Source: Bacteroides sp. CAG:770
GTDB lineage: Bacteria > Bacteroidota > Bacteroidia > Bacteroidales > UBA932
Length of the DNA: 11,338 bases
Assembly (NCBI GenBank): GCA_000435075.1
Contig: FR890623.1
Span: 1-11,338, forward strand
Direction of reading: 5' to 3'
The notes beneath the pieces were generated by a model. The model saw only the letters and a program-made list of their open reading frames with translations. It did no database searches and had not been told where the DNA came from. A program made the translations under genes and the position numbers. This document shows positions 5,734 to 11,338 of the stretch, in pieces (positions within the stretch are counted from its first letter, which is position 1; each line of letters opens with the position of its first letter).

Positions 5734-6012
5734 TCAGAATTCAGGATGTTTACTTTCCACCCCTGTTTCAGCCTGGGAATCAACTTTCTCTTCATTATTA
5801 TCAAGCTCTTCATACCTGACAAGGTCTTTAAATTCCACGTCAAGAAGTCTCGTTATCTTCATCAGCGATTCCAACGGCGGTTGTGACGAGTTGGTACACC
5901 ACTTAGAAACAGTCGTTGGCGCACATCCCAACTGTTTGGACAGCCAGAGATTGGACTTCTTTTTCTCTGCCAGTATCACCTTCAGGCGATTGAGGTCTTT
6001 GTTACTTGCCAT
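5734..6012 (-). CDS. XRE-family helix-turn-helix regulator
   Basis: This 92-residue protein has one Cro/C1-type HTH. It contains NRLKVILAEKKKSNLWLSKQ (residues 8-27), CAPTTVSKWCTNSSQPPLES (30-49) with the recognition helix around TTVSKW, then the closing helix MKITRLLDVEFKDLV. A Glu/Asp-rich tail of about 25 residues follows. From memory, this HTH type in Bacteroidota often sits beside restriction-modification or other defence genes, and here it lies next to a NACHT/TIR operon. The ATG at 6012 is chosen because an in-frame TTG at 6039 overlaps the -7 box. The palindromes over its promoter suggest autorepression. It is on the same strand as the defence operon but has its own promoter. Confidence 0.88.
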   Translation of the reverse strand: MASNKDLNRLKVILAEKKKSNLWLSKQLGCAPTTVSKWCTNSSQPPLESLMKITRLLDVEFKDLVRYEELDNNEEKVDSQAETGVESKHPEF

Positions 6013-6036
6013 TGCAATATGTTTATTATTCGCCCA

Positions 6037-6065
6037 CAAAATTACTCAATTTATCTCAGACCAAA
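6037..6065 (-). promoter_or_regulatory. Promoter of the XRE regulator
   Basis: On the minus strand TAATTTTG (6044-6037) is a perfect -7 box. TTTG (6065-6062) lies 17 bp upstream, somewhat shorter than the usual 19-20. Transcription would begin near 6030, leaving about 18 nt to the ATG at 6012. Confidence 0.6.
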
Positions 6066-6099
6066 GGTCTGATAGCCCTTAAAAGTTACTAAATTGAGT
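6044..6099. promoter_or_regulatory. Nested inverted repeats, probable operator
   Basis: ACTCAATTTA (6044-6053) and TAAATTGAGT (6090-6099) form a perfect 10-bp inverted repeat. Inside it TCAGACC-AAA-GGTCTGA (6056-6072) is a perfect 7-bp palindrome. The left outer arm touches the -7 box of the XRE promoter and the inner palindrome covers the TTTG box. Binding of a dimeric HTH protein here would block transcription. Confidence 0.55.
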
Positions 6100-6121
6100 G
6101 TTTTTAGTGAATTTTGTTCAC

Positions 6122-6223
6122 TTTATGGAGCGATTTGTATCGTTTTTTCTAGTCAAAAGCAGGATTTGTTCAATTCCCTAACAGAGAGTGTTTTGAAAGT
6201 TTACGGTGCTCACGCTCCATAAA
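6122..6223. repeat. 11-bp inverted repeat pair downstream of the TIR gene
   Basis: TTTATGGAGCG (6122-6132) and CGCTCCATAAA (6213-6223) are perfect inverse complements, 80 bp apart. The span also contains AGTGAA-N5-TTCACT just to its left (6106-6122). The pair may be operator-like, a long-range stem, or ends of a tiny element; nothing identifies it. Confidence 0.45.
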
Positions 6224-6253
6224 CACCATCGCCTCATTATACCTCTTAACCAT
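6170..6253 (-). CDS. Possible 27-residue ORF after the TIR gene
   Basis: An ATG at 6253 lies 13 nt past the stop of the TIR ORF and is preceded by AGGA with 6-nt spacing, better than most ribosome binding sites here. It encodes 27 residues, mostly charged (KRYNEA, MEREHRKLSK), ending in TGA. No family is recognised. It may be a small co-transcribed protein, or the start of a gene truncated by decay. Its short length means chance cannot be excluded. Confidence 0.3.
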   Translation of the reverse strand: MVKRYNEAMVFMEREHRKLSKHSLLGN

Positions 6254-6266
6254 CTTTATTCCTGAG

Positions 6267-9200
6267 TCATACCCGCTCCTTTATTGTCTCAACAATCGAC
6301 CTGAACTGTGTCGCGCACAACGAATCCAGATTCTCCGCATTCGTCCAGTCTATATACTCTTTGATAGCATCTATCTTGTCATAGATGGTCTCTATCACCT
6401 TCAGTTTGTCAGCTTGGGGCTTGGTTTTGTTAGTGTCGATCTCATTCAGCCGCCTCACTATTTCTTCCTGCTCATCTTTCTTTCTTTTCCAGTACCCTAC
6501 CAAATCAGCGTAGAACAACGAACTACGAATAGTATCGTCCATCACAACGGGCAATATCCGTTCCTTATAATGCTCATCTTCCAGAATGCCAGTCAATTCA
6601 TACATGCAATTCTGGGAATACAAGTATGCCCTACTTAAAACGACGATCACCTGCTTCCCTGCTCTGATGGCATTCATGAAGTCCTTGATATTCTCGTTAT
6701 AAGGGCAGTCTTTCTTGTCTCGCTTGTAAGGAATGTTATGCGTATCTAGAACATAGCACAGGTAATCTACCGTATGCTGAGAACTTCTCTCCCAATTGTA
6801 AGAAATATAAAGTATATCCTCAACGGCATCATTACCATCAGCCGCATCTCGTTTTTCTTCACCCCCGCGATAAATGTCACTTACATCTGTCCCTAATAGC
6901 TCCATAACAGACTGTATATCACAGACTCCCGGATAGGACTCATAAAACTTGTCTTCAAAAGCGATGATATAGCGGTTCAAATACTTGAATTCTTCACCTC
7001 TCTTTGTAAGGTCTTTAAGATATTGCTTGACTTCCTTCAGTGCTTCCTCGCTCAATAAAGCTATTCGCTCCAGGGATGTCATAATGCTATTTGATGTATT
7101 AATACCGTCAATCTTATGTTTTTGACAGTACTTTACAAAATAGCACAACGACGGTATGGCGTTCGGTGTCGCATAGTTAAAGTTAAAGATGAAATCCTCA
7201 CCATGATCCATCATATCCGGATGCCGTACCAGATAGTCAAGTCCGTCCAGACTTCCCATACTTATCAACAACCTTACCGCCCTGCTCAAGTCATAGCCAG
7301 TATAGTTTTTAAACTCCGGCTCCAGTTCTTGTCTTACCCAGCCATCATCTCCTGTGTTTCTGTGGATGGATGTATAGCAAAACAACTTATCCGAAATACT
7401 CATACTGCGACTTGCTGCTTTTATCTCATCAATCATCAGTCTTCCCTTGATAAGCGCCTCAAGAATATTGGCAGAGAGATTTTGTGAAGATAATGCAAAT
7501 CGAAGTGCTTCTTTGTAGCCTTCGGTTATATGATTTTCTACAATATAATTAGCAAAATTATAAAGTCTATTGCTTCTTAAATTGCATGGCAAGTTCTTTA
7601 GTTTTTTGACAACCTCTGGTGCCAAAGTATTGACAGGAACTCTCTCAGAAATGTATTTGAACAGCGAATATTCAGTATTGAAATAATTGTCTTTGTCTTT
7701 CTTCGATATACTAAAGTCTGAATAATCCAAAAGCCCCATAAGTGTTTCTTGGGACACCTCAAAATATTCATGTAAAAGCAGTGAGATGGCCACTTTCGAG
7801 AAATAATAGGGCTGTTCCCCTCTGCTTACTTTTTCTACTGTCCTTTTTGCCGTATCCAAACAGCGTTTTATTATTTCATCGGTAACAGCCAAGTCGTCAT
7901 TGGGGCTTGAAATCAACTCCTCTATCTCTTTCATAAAGAAGGCTTCATACACTTCTTTGTTCTTGATGCCTTTTATGATTCCCTCCAAATCATATTGGTT
8001 GTTATCATTAGTATAATGCATGATAAACCTGTAGGCATATTGGTTATAACCATCCTCTTGCTGTCTCAAATAATTCCAATGCTCCTTGCGTGTTTCAAAT
8101 TTGCCAAGCTCTCCCACCATTTCCAACACTTCCTGCTTGAAGACAGAATAATCTGTAAAATCTTTAAAGCAAGCACGCTGCCGCTCCTTCCTTTTATTAA
8201 AACGGGGATTTACTGGGAACAACTCTTTATAAAGGGCATTTGCATATTCTGCAACTTCTTCACAAGGCGTTTCTCCATACCACGAGGCCTGCGCCTTATG
8301 GCATTCATTCGTCTTATCAAAATGACCGAAATCTTCTTTCACATCATCAACCGTCATCCACAAGGCTGCCATAAAGAAGGTTTTGCGTATATTGTCATGC
8401 TCAGTCTCTTTCGGATCTTGTTGCTCAAATATCAACTGACATTTCTTATAAAATTGTTCTCGGCCACTATCCCTTAATCCTGCGTCACAATATGCCTTTC
8501 TTATAAGGGATAAAAGTCCTTTGGCATGTTCATCTCTGTCAAAATGGTAGTGGTACTCTTTAAACAGCCTAACATAGAATTCTTCTAATAAGGGAATACA
8601 ATCTTCTTGTCCTTTCTTAATAAAGGTCGCCAATAATGATAGCACATTACTCATCATCTGATTATACTCTTCCCACTCGTCACGATAAAAACTATGGGGG
8701 TTGTAGAATTGATGTGTTATTATCTTCTTTACACTATCTTCAGTTTTTACTTTACTTAAAGCATTATAAACAACCGTTCTCGATACAATATGAGTAGTTA
8801 TCCCTTCCTGCTGGTTGTGAACATATTTTTCTTTATCCAATATATAATCCACATATTCGTCGACGTTGTCTGACAAGTCTATCAGTCTCACCATCGAGCG
8901 AATAGCCTCATAATGATCAGAATCGTTGACTATAGCGAGAAAACGCTCCAGATATTCCTTTTGTGCAAAGAACTCATTGTCCATATACAAGAAAGAGAGG
9001 TTGTGCTTTTTCTCATACGTAAGGGCATCTCTCGTCTTATTTTCCAGCATTACAAACAGAGTCTCGGTTAGTTCCTTGCTTTCGTATTGCAACCATGTCC
9101 AGTTCAGGAAATAGCAGAGACACGTAAGGTCTGCAAAATAGGCCGTTTCTATGGGTGCATCCTGCAGCTCATCAATGATAAAACCTATCGATTCTTTACT

Positions 9201-9296
9201 TTTAGCGAATTCTATCAAATTCTTGTAATCCTGAGTAAGAATACTGGCCATTCGGATACCTAAAGATTTGTATTCGAGCATCAACCCCTTAAACAC
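6267..9296 (-). CDS. Helical-repeat protein with C-terminal TIR domain (second half of a NACHT-TIR receptor)
   Basis: The frame has 1009 codons from a GTG at 9296; ATGs occur at residues 6 (with AAGGGG just upstream) and 16. Residues 1 to about 800 are charged, helix-rich sequence without transmembrane segments, resembling the repeat/sensor region of STAND proteins. From about residue 826 a TIR domain follows: ILYISYNW (first strand), a BB-loop region with RDK (about 859-861) and PYNENI, VIVVLSRAYL, then NCMYEL whose Glu (about residue 900) sits at the catalytic position of NAD-cleaving TIR domains. TIR effectors in bacterial immunity consume NAD+ or make cyclic nucleotides. The frame is the same as that of the NACHT ORF ending at 9297, separated by one TAA, and the sequence reads across naturally. 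I infer a single ancestral protein. If the stop is real and not bypassed, this half lacks its ATPase. Confidence 0.85.
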   Translation of the reverse strand: MFKGLMLEYKSLGIRMASILTQDYKNLIEFAKSKESIGFIIDELQDAPIETAYFADLTCLCYFLNWTWLQYESKELTETLFVMLENKTRDALTYEKKHNLSFLYMDNEFFAQKEYLERFLAIVNDSDHYEAIRSMVRLIDLSDNVDEYVDYILDKEKYVHNQQEGITTHIVSRTVVYNALSKVKTEDSVKKIITHQFYNPHSFYRDEWEEYNQMMSNVLSLLATFIKKGQEDCIPLLEEFYVRLFKEYHYHFDRDEHAKGLLSLIRKAYCDAGLRDSGREQFYKKCQLIFEQQDPKETEHDNIRKTFFMAALWMTVDDVKEDFGHFDKTNECHKAQASWYGETPCEEVAEYANALYKELFPVNPRFNKRKERQRACFKDFTDYSVFKQEVLEMVGELGKFETRKEHWNYLRQQEDGYNQYAYRFIMHYTNDNNQYDLEGIIKGIKNKEVYEAFFMKEIEELISSPNDDLAVTDEIIKRCLDTAKRTVEKVSRGEQPYYFSKVAISLLLHEYFEVSQETLMGLLDYSDFSISKKDKDNYFNTEYSLFKYISERVPVNTLAPEVVKKLKNLPCNLRSNRLYNFANYIVENHITEGYKEALRFALSSQNLSANILEALIKGRLMIDEIKAASRSMSISDKLFCYTSIHRNTGDDGWVRQELEPEFKNYTGYDLSRAVRLLISMGSLDGLDYLVRHPDMMDHGEDFIFNFNYATPNAIPSLCYFVKYCQKHKIDGINTSNSIMTSLERIALLSEEALKEVKQYLKDLTKRGEEFKYLNRYIIAFEDKFYESYPGVCDIQSVMELLGTDVSDIYRGGEEKRDAADGNDAVEDILYISYNWERSSQHTVDYLCYVLDTHNIPYKRDKKDCPYNENIKDFMNAIRAGKQVIVVLSRAYLYSQNCMYELTGILEDEHYKERILPVVMDDTIRSSLFYADLVGYWKRKKDEQEEIVRRLNEIDTNKTKPQADKLKVIETIYDKIDAIKEYIDWTNAENLDSLCATQFRSIVETIKERV

Positions 9297-10895
9297 TTAG
9301 CATCTGACCGCTGGACTCAACATATCACGGTCTATGTAGATTATAAGCTCCAAACTGGCTGTGCGTAGCCATTTAATAATATCTTGTACATCATTCTCCT
9401 CTCCTTTACCATACATAGAGACCCACAGCATAATGATATTATACCACTCAGCCTTTATTCTGCCCGTGGGTTGTGCAGCAAGCTGCTTGGCTCGCTCTAT
9501 TCCTTCTCTTTTAAGGTAATTCGCAACAAGCCATTCACGGAAAGCATTATGTTTGAAGGAGTATCTACCATTTTCGCAGCGTATCAAGTCATATCTCAGA
9601 CACTCTATAACGTTGTCTTGATTATCACCTAAGCACTTCAGCAGTTCTTCATTGCTTAATGTTTGAACATTCAGAAGTGACAGGCCTAAAGCAACCTTTT
9701 CAAGCAACTTTACAGAATCATCAAAGTTATGCCTTACAGCAAGTTTAACCCTTTTGTATTCTTTCTCCTCTCTATGACTTTTTTCTATAAAAAGACGATA
9801 TATCTCAGCCTTGTTCTTAGGCAGCTGCTTATTATTTTCTTTGTAGGCTGCTATCAATACATTCAGGAAGAACGGGTTTCTGACAAAATCTGTCAACTCA
9901 TTCTCATTGATCAAGGCGACCAGGCCGTTACCTTCCCCTAGTTCACGGTTGATATGATCGTTGGCATCTCCATAGCTCAACTCTTCCAAGAACAAATCGG
10001 TAAACTGTTCCAGTTCCTTCTCCCTCCTGTAATTGCTACGACAGGAGAGCACCATCTTAGTCTCAGGATGATCGTAAGCATAACCATTGATTTCTTCAAT
10101 AAGGTCATCATATTTCTGCCCGTTCACCTCATCCAGAGCATCAATAACCACGACTATTTCTTTACCTCCTTCGAACCGAGCAGATGGTAGTTCTGCCCGT
10201 TTCAGTTTGGTGTTGTTTCGCACCTCCAACATAATGGGCTGGTAAAGTCCGCTGTCCTGCAATTCCCAGCAGAGTTGTTTCAATTCAGTAGTCTTTCCTG
10301 TCTGAGCACTGCTGTATATAATGTATTTATTGGTCGGTGCTTCTACAAGGCCGGTAACGAATTCTGCCAGACAATGCCTTTCTCTCAATTTTAGGGCATA
10401 ATAGATAAAACTGTCTTGTGTATTCTCCAACGAACAATATCTCCTAATATATCCTTCTACAGCCTTGTGTACTTGCAGCCCCGGCCACTGACTATTTCCA
10501 TTTGCAACAATATTTGATTTAATCAGTGCGCTCAGATGGTCAACTTTCTCTCCCACCTCCTTGATGGCCAGTTCTTGTATGAAGTGTGCGCATTCCTCTT
10601 CCTTGCGTAGCTCTTCCGCCAACAGGTTTACAAGACTCCTAATAGCAGCAGCATCCTCTTCGTTATTCTTTTCCGCCACTCTGGTCAATTCTTGTAGGTT
10701 TGAATACCTTTGTTTCGCTATCTTTTGCCTCAAAGCATCTTTTGCGCACCATTTCTCCAAGGCCAACTGGTAGCATTTGTCTATCTTTTCCTGTAAAGAC
10801 AAATCATCCCCACCCGAAAGCATTTGCTTCAAGGTAGGGATGTTACCTGTTATATATGAAATAACAAAACTAACAAATATATCTAAACCAGTCAT
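9297..10895 (-). CDS. NACHT-type STAND NTPase (first half of a NACHT-TIR receptor)
   Basis: The protein has 532 residues. Residues 1-125 are helical, with a weakly hydrophobic start (DIFVSFVISYITG) and charged coiled-coil-like helices. The NTPase follows: Walker A SSAQTGKT (195-202), with Ser replacing the usual first Gly, Walker B VVVIDALDEV (248-257), and sensor-type SCRSNYR (284-290). The winged-helix region ends in SFKHNAFREWLVANYL (446-461), a typical NACHT C-terminal signature. STAND ATPases sense a phage or stress signal, oligomerise and switch on an attached effector. The frame stops at TAA 9297-9299 inside a segment (IDRDMLSPAVRC) that in such proteins normally continues into the repeat region. 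The next codons, in frame, belong to the TIR ORF. The start ATG at 10895 is 6 nt after the upstream stop, so translation is probably coupled. Confidence 0.88.
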   Translation of the reverse strand: MTGLDIFVSFVISYITGNIPTLKQMLSGGDDLSLQEKIDKCYQLALEKWCAKDALRQKIAKQRYSNLQELTRVAEKNNEEDAAAIRSLVNLLAEELRKEEECAHFIQELAIKEVGEKVDHLSALIKSNIVANGNSQWPGLQVHKAVEGYIRRYCSLENTQDSFIYYALKLRERHCLAEFVTGLVEAPTNKYIIYSSAQTGKTTELKQLCWELQDSGLYQPIMLEVRNNTKLKRAELPSARFEGGKEIVVVIDALDEVNGQKYDDLIEEINGYAYDHPETKMVLSCRSNYRREKELEQFTDLFLEELSYGDANDHINRELGEGNGLVALINENELTDFVRNPFFLNVLIAAYKENNKQLPKNKAEIYRLFIEKSHREEKEYKRVKLAVRHNFDDSVKLLEKVALGLSLLNVQTLSNEELLKCLGDNQDNVIECLRYDLIRCENGRYSFKHNAFREWLVANYLKREGIERAKQLAAQPTGRIKAEWYNIIMLWVSMYGKGEENDVQDIIKWLRTASLELIIYIDRDMLSPAVRC

Positions 10896-10901
10896 TATAC
10901 T

Positions 10902-11338
10902 CTATAATTCAACGGGCAAGTAAAACTGCCCACAGTTTCTAATAGGTTCAACATTCACTTTTCTATCCGACGGCAGCACTGCGTGAATAGCTTGTATAAC
11001 TGCATCAGGATTGATATCCTGCACATACACTTTCTCCAAATTTGGCATTCCGCTAAAGATAGCTCTATCTGTCACCCTGTTAAAGAAGGGGAAAGAGTAA
11101 CCAATTACGACTACTATTTCCGTATCATTTGTAGTTTGAGTCAGGGTTGTCTTGATTTTCTCATTGTTTGGCGATTCTTCCCAAGCAAACGACAGATGCG
11201 TTTTGAAATACAAGCCTATGCCTGACGTATCAACTTGTGAATCGTGATAGAATTCTATTACCTGTAGAGCAGCCGGCATATTCTCCTCATCTTCCTTAAT
11301 ATATTGGATGGTAGACTTATCCTCGAACGTTGCTGAAC
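10902..11338 (-). CDS. SIR2-like protein, C-terminal part (runs off the window)
   Basis: The frame is open to the window edge, so only the last 144 residues are visible; the internal ATG at 11279 is not a credible start. The segment contains LSFAWE, then TEIVVVIGYSFPFFNR followed by LEKVYVQD. This pattern of a hydrophobic strand ending in GYS and then another strand matches the C-terminal half of the Rossmann fold in SIR2-like proteins, where the GYS/GTS motif contacts NAD. SIR2 domains in bacterial defence hydrolyse NAD+. The N-terminal nucleotide-binding motif lies outside the window, so a different Rossmann protein cannot be excluded. It is the first visible gene of the operon and ends 6 nt before the NACHT ORF. 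Confidence 0.55.
   Translation of the reverse strand, partial: SATFEDKSTIQYIKEDEENMPAALQVIEFYHDSQVDTSGIGLYFKTHLSFAWEESPNNEKIKTTLTQTTNDTEIVVVIGYSFPFFNRVTDRAIFSGMPNLEKVYVQDINPDAVIQAIHAVLPSDRKVNVEPIRNCGQFYLPVEL

Noticed and set aside
7995..8477. 160-codon plus-strand frame opposite the TIR gene, and similar long antisense frames at 2908-3423 and 7116-7487
   Set aside because: They lie wholly antisense to well-supported genes, have no promoter or RBS, and their composition is that of a complementary-strand shadow.
9297..9299. Stop codon recoding as selenocysteine or pyrrolysine
   Set aside because: The codon is TAA; those systems use TGA and TAG.
1..11338. CRISPR array, transposase or integrase gene
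   Set aside because: No regularly spaced repeats and no DDE or tyrosine recombinase protein were found in the window.

Overview
The window looks like a Bacteroidales (gut Bacteroidota) chromosome segment. Five promoter-like sites carry the Bacteroidota-type pair TTTG / TAnnTTTG instead of the E. coli sigma70 boxes. Shine-Dalgarno sequences are mostly weak. The gene content also fits: GSCFA protein, split LysO, a short XRE regulator of a type common in this phylum, and a NACHT/TIR operon. I cannot name a genus.

Left part (1-5460) is mostly housekeeping. It holds a fluoride channel (crcB/fluC), an intergenic stretch rich in repeats and hairpins (520-948), a stand-alone PAS protein, a LysO-type lysine exporter carried as two ORFs, and a GSCFA hydrolase-like gene 12 nt downstream of a secreted protein. 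That secreted protein resembles a GH20 hexosaminidase that has lost its catalytic barrel. Divergent from it is an exported, probably outer-membrane beta-barrel protein. The two divergent promoters occupy the same ~50 bp.

Junction (5461-5733): there is a dispersed-repeat copy, then the 3' half of a tRNA-Met-like gene (anticodon arm, T arm, 3' acceptor strand) with no 5' half, then a strong terminator hairpin. This is the usual trace left by integration of a mobile element into a tRNA gene. The DNA to the right looks more AT-rich and carries defence-type genes.

Right part (5734-11338): a small XRE regulator has its own palindrome-rich promoter. Upstream of it lies a minus-strand operon running in from beyond the window edge: the C-terminal part of a SIR2-like protein, then 6 nt later a NACHT-type STAND NTPase ORF, then directly a 1009-codon helical-repeat ORF ending in a TIR domain. 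The NACHT and TIR ORFs are in the same frame and are separated by one TAA codon. The protein sequence reads across that stop as one continuous protein of about 1540 residues. This is the most interesting feature of the window: a NACHT-helical-TIR immune receptor with a C-terminal TIR, paired with a SIR2-like partner, and either interrupted by a nonsense codon or expressed as two products.

Two links between regions stand out. A 20-bp promoter-proximal sequence is shared, with one mismatch, by the XRE promoter and the divergent promoter at 4089-4108. A separate ~45-bp repeat occurs at 2484 and 5475.
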